From Prorocentrum cordatum (lineage: Eukaryota > Sar > Dinophyceae > Prorocentrales > Prorocentraceae), in assembly GCA_963575745.1 (NCBI GenBank), contig CAUYUJ010003002.1:764403-828402 (forward strand): a DNA stretch of 64,000 nucleotides. Direction: 5' to 3'. The position numbers and the translations under genes were made by a program. Numbering within the stretch: position 1 is the first letter of the stretch; the number at the start of each line of letters is the position of its first letter. The notes below the pieces were generated by a model that did not search any database, was not told the origin of the DNA, and saw only the letters and a list, made by a program, of their open reading frames with translations. Below are positions 56,461 to 64,000 of the stretch, in pieces.

Positions 56461-56600
56461 CGGACGAGGATCAGGTCGAGTTCACGACACGCCTCAGTGC
56501 AGAACGCTCGCTGAACTGCAACAGGGCGTGAACTCGACCTCCCCCCAACCGCGCGGACGAAGACGAGGTCGAGTTCACGACAGGTCCCAGTTCAGATCAG
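56460..56600. repeat. tandem repeat with 14-base inverted arms
   Basis: AGGTCGAGTTCACG at 56473-56486 pairs exactly with CGTGAACTCGACCT at 56527-56540. GCGCGGACGA(G/A)GA(T/C) and AGGTCGAGTTCACGACA are repeated at 56551-56582. Confidence 0.75.
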
Positions 56601-56999
56601 TCGTCGGACTTGCGCTGTTCCTACACTTCGTCTCCTTCCTGCTGCGCTGTTGAAAAGGCACGGTAGCAGGGTTTGCCGCAGACAGCTGGACAAATCTACA
56701 CGCTCAGGTAAGCACAGGGGCGTTGGCTTGTATAGTGCAGCCAGTGGAGATTCACATGTGGCTGGAGCGGTCGCGAACCAGAGGCCCAAGCAAGGCATAC
56801 CACGTCAAACCATCGATCCCCGATCCTTGAAGACCGAGGACGACACGGCCTTCCCTTCCTCAACTTCATCTTTCTGCCCCTTCCTGCTCATGAACCTTTG
56901 AAGGAAAAGCACGGGGAGATCCCCAGAGAAGTCCCAGGAGGTCTCCAGATGCCCAGAAGCTGTCAAACTATACGAGGGCGTCCGGAAGCCTCAAGACAT

Positions 57000-57545
57000 T
57001 TCCCCTTTCCTCATTCTGCTGCTCCTTCTCTCTTCCTGCTTTCTCCTCCTCCTCATTCTACCTCCAAGTGCTCCTTCTGTCTTCCCCCCTCCTCATTATG
57101 CTCCTTCTTTCCTCCTGCTTTCTACTCCTCTTCATTTTCCATTCAAATGTTCCTTATTTCTTCGTCCTCTCCTTTCCTCGCATGCTGCTCCTTCTCTCTT
57201 CCTGCTCTCTTCTCCTGTGCTCCTCCCCCTCCCAGAGCTTCCTCCTCCTCCTCCTTCTCGGATCTGTCTTCTCGGAGGCAGGCCGATCCATGCTTCATGC
57301 TTCTCCTCCTCCTCCTCCTCCTCCTCCTCCTCCTCCTCCTCCTTGTTCGTTCCTCCTTTCTCCTCGCTTCCTTCTTTCCTTCTTTCCTTCTTTCCTTCCT
57401 TCCTTCCTCCTTACTCCTCCCTTCTTTCTCGCCCTTCCTTCCTTCAATCCTTCCTTCCTCCTTACTCCTCACTTTCTTCCTTCCTTCCTTCCCTCCTTGT
57501 TTGTGTCCTTCCTCCTTGTTCCTCCTCCACATCTTCCCAACACTA
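57000..57545. repeat. CTTC / CTC pyrimidine tract
   Basis: CTCCTTCTC(TCTTCC)TGCT units, (CTC)n at 57300-57345, (CTTC)n at 57360-57500. 57545-57720 carries AACCGAACCGACAACG-type sequence rich in ACCGA. Confidence 0.9.
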
Positions 57546-57724
57546 TACCCGACAACCAACCGAACCGACAACGAAAACGAAACCGGCCGAAACCAGCAGG
57601 TCGCAAAAGGCATGGATGGGGCGCAGCGGCGCGGCAACGGCTCGCCATAGTCGACCGAATCGAACCGAACCGAACGAACGCCATCGGCTGCGACGCAGCC
57701 GCACCGACCGAACCGCGGAAACCC

Positions 57725-57875
57725 TTGCTTCTTTCTCCTCCTCCTTAATCCCTCCTCCTCCTTCTCCTCCTTAATCCCTCCTTCTCCTCCTCCTCCTCCT
57801 CCTCCTCCTCCCTCCTCCTCCTCCTCCTCCTCCTTAATCCTCCTCCTCCTCCTCCTCCTTAATCCCTCGTCTCGT
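57725..57875. repeat. CTCCTTAATC minisatellite
   Basis: (CTC)n interrupted by TTAATCCCTCCTC units at 57745, 57770, 57830 and 57860. Confidence 0.85.
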
Positions 57876-58069
57876 CCGGAGGAGGTCTGGCTCTCGGGTC
57901 GCAGCTCGGGCCTCTGGTGGCAGATCGGGGGGGGGGCGACTCGGGCGCCCCGGGAACGCTCTCGACGAGGGGCGCACCTGCGGGCAGGCACCCCGATGCG
58001 CTTTGCATCCCAAGAGGAGTCGGAAACGTCCGAGGTCCCCTGGGCCTCCTCCTCCCCAGACGTGATCGC

Positions 58070-58205
58070 GTCGTGAAAAAGTCAGGACGGGAAATGTTCT
58101 GCCATTTTCGGCCTCGGGGGGCCCTCGCCGGGTCTCGGGAGCGAAACAAAAACTACTCAGGCTGAAGAACCGGTCCCGGGGCAAGGGTCGGGACTTCCGG
58201 GGGCC
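58070..58205. repeat. dispersed repeat A
   Basis: GTGAAAAAGTCAGGACGGGA, TGCCATTTTCGGCCTCGGGG, GGCCCTCGCCGGGTCTCGGG, GAACCGGTCCCGGGGCAAGG, CTTCCGGGGGCCC. Confidence 0.65.
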
Positions 58206-58289
58206 CTGTATCGACGAGAATCAGGGCGTCGCATGTCTGGGATCTCTCGTCGTGCTTCCGGTGCAGGCGCGCGCTGACACGAGCTCTGG

Positions 58290-58450
58290 CGACGCGCACG
58301 CGGGGGCGACGCGAGGGGGGAGGCCTTCTGCGATGGCGGTGGGGCTTCTCAGAAGGCAGGGGGGCTTCTGAGATAGACGCCTTCTTAAAGGGCCCCCACA
58401 GCCTTCTAAGAAGGCCCCCGCCTTCTCAGACCCCCCCCCCCGCCGCCTAG
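58290..58450. mobile_element. fold-back element, family 1, degenerate
   Basis: GCGACGCGCACGCGGG, GGCTTCTCAGAAGGCAGGGG, GACGCCTTCTTAAAGGGC, GCCTTCTAAGAAGGC. Confidence 0.5.
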
Positions 58451-58789
58451 TTGCTTCGGAACTCGCGCCCCTCGCGCCGAGCTCCTCCTTCTCTGTGAGG
58501 AGGGGGGCGATCGGGCGGCACTAGCTCAGGGGGGAAATATCGACCTGGAATCGGCGAAACATGGCCGATTTTTGGCGATAGACCCCTGGTAGCGAAACGG
58601 GACGTTCCCGATGGGCTATCAAGCGCCCATCGGTGATCAGTGGGCGATCAGGAGACGATGCCTCCCACCTCGTGAGCCGATCCCCCCCTGTCGTTGCCCC
58701 TGACTTTCCCACCCCCCCTCCCCCTGTCGTTGCCCCTGACTTTTCCGCGCCTTTCCCACGCTCCCTCGCGTCACCCCCTTCTGCTCGAC

Positions 58790-58985
58790 GTCGTGCCTTT
58801 CTCGCAGAGATCCGTGTCCCTACCCCCGGGGCTGGCCTCTCCTTCCGAGTCGCTCCGCAGCCAGTCCCAGAGCCCTGCGCGCGAGGGCCCCAGAGACCGC
58901 AACATCATGTCACGCCAACCTCCCGTCCATCCCTTGCCTTCACGGCGAACGGAGACGAGGACTCCGATGCGGGCGCGCGCCGACA
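58790..58985 (-). CDS. candidate exon, unknown protein
   Basis: Minus-strand stretch reading VSVRREGKGWTGGWRDMMLR, SLGPSRAGLWDWLRSDSEGE and RDTDLCEKGTTSS. Four Trp residues and mixed composition look protein-like. The other frames are Pro/Arg-only. No splice borders fixed, no family recognised. Confidence 0.35.
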
Positions 58986-59199
58986 CGAGCTCCCCCTCCC
59001 TTCGACTGCAGTCGGGGCGTTGACCTAAGGAACCCTAAATAAGGAACGAGGCCCCTTTTTTCCATAAGTTAAACTTCGATTTCCGGTCGAAAACAGAAGG
59101 AGAGCCTGAGGCAAGCTGTGAAACACTTAAGGAACGCGGAGCCCCTCCCCAACGAAAAGGGTTCCTTCTTCAGGGCCCCGACTGTGCGCGCAAGAGTGA

Positions 59200-59350
59200 C
59201 CCTGGGTAAGAATGCCTTTTGGCGCGCGGCTTTTTGAAGGCCGCGGGGGGAACGAACACCAGCGCACAAGCCGCTACCACCTCACCGCGCGCGACGACGG
59301 GGGGGGCCCCAGTGGGCGCGCACCAAATGTCACTCCGGCGCAAGGTCACT
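59200..59350. mobile_element. fold-back element, family 3
   Basis: GAGTGACCCTGGGTAAGAAT, CCTTTTGGCGCGCGGCTTTT ... GGCCCCAGTGGGCGCGCACC + AAATGTCACTCC. It lies about 60 bases beyond the candidate exon at 59405-59660. Confidence 0.65.
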
Positions 59351-59404
59351 GTTGCGTGTATACGTGTAGTCGATCCTTTCGCACGCCTCGTCCGTGCTCT
59401 GCGT

Positions 59405-59660
59405 TGTCACTCCTCGCCGACCGCGGCCGCGGCCGGCGGCGCGGGGGCCGGCAACATGGGCTGCAGCGCCCGGAACGCCCGGCTGGCCATCTCGGCGCAG
59501 CCTGCCGCGAGGAGGGGGGTGGACAGCCTGCCGTCGATGGCTGATACAAAGTTGGGTGAATCATGCTCCGTCGATTGCTGAAGCTGCTGCAATGTCAGGG
59601 GCTGCAGGCAGGACGTGAGACGGATGGTGCCGCTCTCTGTTCCGTAGCTTCTCGTGCTCG
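59405..59660 (-). CDS. candidate exon, unknown protein
   Basis: Minus-strand stretch reading SYGTESGTIRLTSCLQPLTL then QQLQQSTEHDSPNFVSAIDG, RLSTPLLAAGCAEMASRAFR and ALQPMLPAP. The composition is that of a normal soluble protein, with Gln- and Leu-rich helices. A family 3 element follows within 60 bases downstream, the same exon-next-to-fold-back arrangement seen at SET exon 4. No domain recognised. Confidence 0.5.
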
Positions 59661-59799
59661 AGGCTCAGGCATGTGCACGGACGCTCCAGCATGTCCGAGC
59701 GGTCCCTTCGCCGAGCGAGGCTAGCGAAAGAACACCTGTCCTTTCTCACGGTGTCGCAAGGAGTTCTGGCACACCTCCTCTCGCCACGAGCACAAATCA

Positions 59800-59940
59800 C
59801 GACGGGGTGGTTTTGCAATTTTCGGCCTCGGGGGGCCCCCACTGGACCTCGGGACCGTCAGAAAACGACTCACGGGATGGAAAGCTGGTCCTGGGGAAGG
59901 GGTCCAAATCTCTGGGGGCCCACGCGCCCACGCTGTGAAA
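59800..59940. repeat. dispersed repeat A
   Basis: GGTTTTGCAATTTTCGGCCT + CGGGGGGCCCCC, GGACCTCGGGACCGTCAGAA, AGCTGGTCCTGGGGAAGGGG, CTCTGGGGGCCCACG, GCTGTGAAAAAAGC. Confidence 0.65.
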
Positions 59941-60079
59941 AAAGCAATTGCGTCTGAGTTCTGGGACGCAGGAGGACGAGGAGAGGCGGATAACCTACTC
60001 CGACGATGCGTTTTTTTGGATCCCTGCGTTTTCAAGATTCCGGCCCCATGCCCCGGGGCAAGCAATAACCCTAGAGCAG

Positions 60080-60220
60080 AGCAGGAGCAGGAGCAGGAGG
60101 AGGAGGAGGAGGAGGAGGAGGAGGAGGAGCAGGAGGAGGAGAGGAGGAGGAGCAGGAGGAGGAGGAGAAAGAGGAGGAGGAGGAGGAGGAGGAGGAGGAG
60201 GAAGAGGAAGAGGAGCAGTG
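60080..60220. repeat. GGA/GCA microsatellite
   Basis: GAGCAGGAGCAGG then (GGA)n. Confidence 0.95.
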
Positions 60221-60224
60221 CCGT

Positions 60225-61140
60225 CCCGAATGGGCTGGAGGCTCGGGCAGAGAGTGCATCGCTGCTCTAGCAGCGGGTGGTCTCCTCCCCCAAGTTCTTC
60301 GGCTCGGCCCTAGCTAGATGCCTCGTCTTGTGTAGTTTTGGCGGGCTCGTGTTTGACATGGAAGTGGAAGACTGGTCGGATGAATAAGGAGTGCGGCAGG
60401 GTGGATGAGGAGGAGGAGGAGGATGACGACGGGGAATGTCTTGGAATGTCCTGGTCGCAACAGTTTACGTGGTACAGGGCATTCCCCAAGAGCGCCATGA
60501 GAGATCCGACGACCTTGGTCTCGCTGTGTGCGGCTGGAGGCGGCTTTCAATCCAGGAGTTGCTGAGCCTCATCTGCAGAAGGGGAGGGGAGGACGTGGAT
60601 GAGGCGGAGGAGGAGGAGGAGGAGGAGCAGAAGGATGACGAGGAGGAGGGTGGGAGTAGGCCCGAGGGCGAGAAGCAAGGGCAGGCGAGCCTTTGTTCAG
60701 AAGAAGGGCGGGCAAAGGGAGACTACACGAGTGGGGGTGGGGTGGGGGGGGGGGAAGGGGGGGGGACGTGGAGTCGTGCCGCCCACCCTGGCCGTCGAGC
60801 TCGTTTTCCTGAGCTGCCTCGTGAACATCGCTTGGGGGGAAAGGATGGCACGGTAGCTGCAAGCCAATAGCCAACGGAGCCTGCAATGCCATCTGTGGGG
60901 CCCTTGGCCTTACCTGGCGCTGGCTTTTGGCCAATCTTGAGGCTTCTCCCAGCGGGTGCGGATTGTTATGGAGGCCTCCTGCTGTCGTGTTCTCCGGGCT
61001 TCGGCCCCCCAAGCCGTCGCGTCTGGATGCAGCTCGAGAAAACAGCTAATGATTGCCCCCACGATGGGTCGAGACACCGTTTTGGAGCGGATATGCAAAG
61101 GGGGAGGATGACCGAAGTTGTTGGACGTTCCTGGGCCTTT
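60225..61140. other. mixed unique DNA, no gene supported
   Basis: Short GGA runs at 60405-60425 and 60600-60650 and a G-rich patch at 60735-60770. Open frames exist on both strands but none shows a domain or clear splice pattern. Confidence 0.35.
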
Positions 61141-61144
61141 TTGG

Positions 61145-61320
61145 GTTGGGTTCCTCCTCCTACTACTTCTCCTCCCCCTGCTCTTCCTCCTCCTCCTCCT
61201 TCTCTTCCCTCCTTCTCCTCTGCTTCCTCCTCTTCCTCCTCCGCCCTCCCTCTCCTCGTCCTCCTCTTCCCTCGTCGCCCTCGTCGTCTTTATTCGCTCT
61301 CTTCCTCATCCTCTTGATGG
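61145..61320. repeat. CTC pyrimidine tract
   Basis: C/T-rich with CTCCTCCTC runs and GTCGTC units near the end. Confidence 0.9.
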
Positions 61321-61529
61321 GCCCTCGACCTCGCTGGCCCTCGCTTCTGGAAGGCCAGAGGCTCGGTCGCGCGCGCAAGCACACATACGCTCGCCGTCAT
61401 CCACCGCCTCCTCTTCCAACGGACAAGCAATGACGCTACCGAGGAACCCCACATACTTATATTATGGCTGGAGTGATGATAGCTGAAAAGAAGCATGTGA
61501 GAATGATGTTGGTGGCCGTTCCCTGCGCG

Positions 61530-62860
61530 CCCCCTCTGATGTCGAGAAAATGGCACGCCTGCTGCGCCGTGCGAGCCTGCAACGGATAGAGACCGCACCC
61601 CACGCGCACCCCCCTCTGTTATCGAGACTTTGCCATGCCTGCCGCGCCCTGCGCGCCTGCAACGCATAGAGACCGCACCCCCTGTGCACCCCCTCTGGTG
61701 TCGAGAATTCCCACGCCTGCCATGCCCTGCGCGCCTGCAACGCATAGAGACCGCACCCCCTGCGCACCCTCCTGGTGTCGAGAAAATGCCGCGCCTGCCG
61801 TGCCCTGCGCGCCTGCAACGCATAGAGACCGCACCCCCTGTTCACCCCCTCTGGTGTCGAGAATTCCCACGCCTGCCGCGCCCTGCGCGCCTGCAGCGCA
61901 TAGAGACCGCACCCCCTGCGCACCCTCCTGGTGTCGAGAAAATGCCGCGCCTGCCGTGCCCTGCGCGCTTGCAGCGCATAGAGACCGCACCCCCTGTTCA
62001 CCCCCTCTGGTGTCGAGAAAGTGCCACGCCTGCCGCGCCCTGCGCGCCTGCAACGCATAGAGACCGCACCCCCTGTGTACCCTCCTGGTGTCGAGAAAGT
62101 GCCGCGCCTGCCGTGCCCGCGCCTGCAACGCATAGAGACCGCACCCCCTGGGCACCCTCGTGGTGTCGAGAAAATGCCACGCCTGCCGTGCCTTGCGCGC
62201 CTGCAACGCATAGAGACCGCACCCCCTGTGCACCCCCTCTGGTGTCGAGAAAGTGCCACGCCTGCCGCGCCCTGCGCGCCTGCAGCGCATAGAGACCGCA
62301 CCCCCTGCGCACCCTTCCGGTGTCGAGAAGATGCCGCGCCTGCCGTGCCCTGCGCGCCTGCAGCGCGTAGAGACCGCACCCCCTGTTCACCCACCCTGGT
62401 GTCGAGAATTCCCACGCCTGCCGCGCCCTGCGCGCCTGCAACGCATAGAGACCGCACCCCCTGCGCACCCTCCTGGTGTTGAGAAAATGCCGCGCCTGCC
62501 GTGCCCTGCGCGCCTGCAACGCATAGAGACCGCACCCCCTGTGCACCCCTTCTGGTGTCGAGAAAGTGCCACGCCTGCCGCGCCCTGCGCGCCTGCAACG
62601 CATAGAGACCGCACCCCCTGCGCACCCTCCTGGTGTCGAGAAAGTGCCGCGCCTGCCGTGCCCTGCGCGCCTGCAACGCGTAGAGACCGCACCCCCTGTG
62701 CTCCCCCTCTGGTGTCGAGAAAGTGCCGCGCCTACCGTGCCTTGCGCGCCTGCAACGCATAGAGACCGCACCCCCTGCGCACCCTCCTGGTGTCGAGAAA
62801 GTGCCGCGCCTGCCGTGCCCTGCGCGCCTGCAACGCATAGACCGCGCCCGATGTGCACCC
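61530..62860. repeat. 78-bp tandem array with alternating subunits
   Basis: About 17 units of CGCATAGAGACCGCACCCCC + TG(T/C)(T/G)CACCC... + GGTGTCGAGAA... + GCCTGCCG(C/T)GCCCTGCGC + GCCTGCAA. CGCATAGAG cores fall at 61663, 61741, 61819, 61897, 61975, 62054 and so on. Units alternate between A (CCCCCTCTGGTG, ACGCCTGCCGCG) and B (CCCTCCTGGTG, GCGCCTGCCGTG), giving a 156-bp higher-order period. As 78 is a multiple of 3, a 514-codon minus-strand frame (63006-61462) stays open through it. Confidence 0.9.
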
Positions 62861-63209
62861 CCTCCGGTGGCAGTGCTGTGAGGAGGAGGGGAGGTGTGAG
62901 GTGAGACGCGGGTGCGACGCGGCAGGTGTGAGGTGAGACGCGGGTGCGCCGCGGCAGGGAAGAAAACCATAACCCCACGAAACATGTGGGGAAAAAGCAT
63001 ACACATCGGGATCCCCTATATTTTCTAAGTTTTTTTCTGGGGGTCAGTCTTCCCCCCACTTCCTACATGTTCTCATGTTTCCTGGGGAATCGATGGTTCA
63101 AGGCCGCTCGGAGAATCATGGGGGCTCTCCCAGTGCCGCAGGAGCGCCGCCAGGGCCTCTCGGATCGCCAGGCCTCTCTCAAAGCACCGCACCGCCTCCC
63201 TCAGAGCCA

Positions 63210-63232
63210 GGGGGGGGGGGGGGGGGGGGGGG
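63210..63232 (+). repeat. run of 23 G
   Basis: Homopolymer of G, a quadruplex-prone site and a likely sequencing weak point. Confidence 0.9.
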
Positions 63233-63359
63233 CGAGGTCGGAATACACATCAGGCAAGCGAACCTTCGGCGGTGTAGTGGACTCCGTCCTTGGAAAGCCC
63301 GACGTCCAACGCCTCCAGGTCCACCAGAAACCGCCGCGGCTGCGGGCGGGAGGGAGGGT

Positions 63360-64000
63360 CTCTCTCTCTCTCTCTCGTTCTCGCTTTCTTCTCTTCCTCT
63401 ATGTGTAATTAAATTGCTAGGTGTACTAGTATTACTATGTTTGTTCCCAGGTATACTACTATGTATGTTGATATTTATGTGTCTAATGATATGACTACGT
63501 CAATGTAAGTTACATATCTGTATGTATGTTTACATGTGTCCCTAGGCATGCTTATGTTTATATTCCTGATTATATATATATATGTATATATATATATATG
63601 TATATATGTGAAAGCAGCTCTCTGTTAGTGAATATATATATATATGTATATATATAAACATTGTGTACACGTATAGTATGATTATGTTTCTATGTAGAGG
63701 TATTGTTGTTGTCTGTTTAGATTTCGTGAACTTCTACGTCTACGCTTTTTTTTCTATGTGTGCTTCTGTTTGTATGGGTCTGTGTATGCCTATGCCTATC
63801 ATGCTTATTGTTCCTATTGCTACTCCCATCTACGTGTATGTCATTATGTACTTGTTACTTGTGTGTGCACTCATGCTTCTGTGTCAGTTTCTACTGCGAA
63901 TAGTATTGGCTAGCCATATTCATAATTCGATTTCGATGATCACTAATATTTCTATTTGAATTTCTAAACGTATTTCAATGTTCTAGCGATGTCTGTTTGA
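63360..64000. other. AT-rich end of the window
   Basis: After a (TC)n run, base composition changes sharply to T- and A-rich with TATGT/TATATA units (63560-63660). A 98-codon plus-strand frame at 63663-63959 is rich in Val, Met, Leu, Tyr and Cys and could look like membrane segments, but TATG-type low complexity explains it. I see no supportable gene. Confidence 0.5.

Noticed and set aside
61462-63006. 514-codon frame taken as a confirmed gene
   Set aside because: It is explained by the 78-bp period. Both strands stay open through it, and there is no start context or conserved flank, so I list the array only.
63663-63959. 98-codon hydrophobic plus-strand ORF as a membrane protein or organelle gene
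   Set aside because: The AT-rich TATG low complexity gives this composition. No recognisable family, and the flanking DNA has no gene signals.
1-64000. Dinoflagellate spliced-leader RNA gene, rRNA genes or telomere repeats
   Set aside because: I looked for a CCATTTTGGCTCAAG-like leader, TTTAGGG runs and conserved rRNA cores on both strands and saw none.

Overview
This window looks like nuclear DNA of a dinoflagellate. The overall base composition is very GC-rich. Coding sequence is sparse and cut into short exons, and every coding exon I can support outside a retroelement lies on the minus strand, as expected of dinoflagellate unidirectional gene blocks. The introns I can reconstruct are mostly GC-AG with an AG|G repeat at both borders. 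Most of the DNA is microsatellite, minisatellite and small fold-back elements. A Prorocentrum-like genome fits the GC content, but that is a guess. I see no rRNA, tRNA, spliced-leader gene, telomere repeat or organelle sequence.

The best gene is a SET-domain lysine methyltransferase (Rubisco LSMT / SETD3-SETD6 type) on the minus strand. I could assemble seven exons by hand, running from an ATG at 53352 to a stop at 23425, about 30 kb for about 332 codons. All six splice junctions agree in phase. Its introns hold an in-phase pair of SH3-like exons (45494-44359), a frameshifted helicase tail (32190-31665) and many repeats. Other minus-strand exon candidates of unknown function lie at about 0.8-0.95, 12.0-12.9, 17.6-18.0, 24.4-24.7, 58.8-59.0 and 59.4-59.66 kb.

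From 7.66 to 11.74 kb on the plus strand lies a decayed tyrosine-recombinase (DIRS-type) retrotransposon: a gag-like ORF, then reverse transcriptase, RNase H and tyrosine recombinase pieces with two in-frame stops and several frameshifts. A convergent minus-strand ORF, split by one indel in a C7 run, follows it.

The rest is repeats, by region. 0-7 kb: CpG-rich DNA, fold-back elements, GGA tracts and a GATTCCTG-type minisatellite. 13-16 kb: a 50-bp tandem array and a 110-165-bp repeat array. 16.8-20.9 kb: GGA, GAT and CT microsatellites. 20.9-23.3 kb: ATCGAT-rich satellite blocks in inverted modules. 30-38 kb: about 90-bp, 160-bp and 80-bp arrays. 39-43.2 kb: degenerate CTTGGGCC repeats carrying recurring 30-bp palindromes. 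45.7-49.6 kb: three copies of a 1-kb element with short inverted ends and a 73-bp internal minisatellite. 53.6-59.4 kb: several fold-back families, one copy with a visible target-site duplication and an empty sister site. 61.5-62.9 kb: a 78-bp array with an alternating A/B higher-order pattern. 63.4-64 kb: an AT-rich end.

The most interesting theme is that small inverted-repeat elements sit within about 10-20 bases of splice sites, which suggests introner-like intron growth in this genome.
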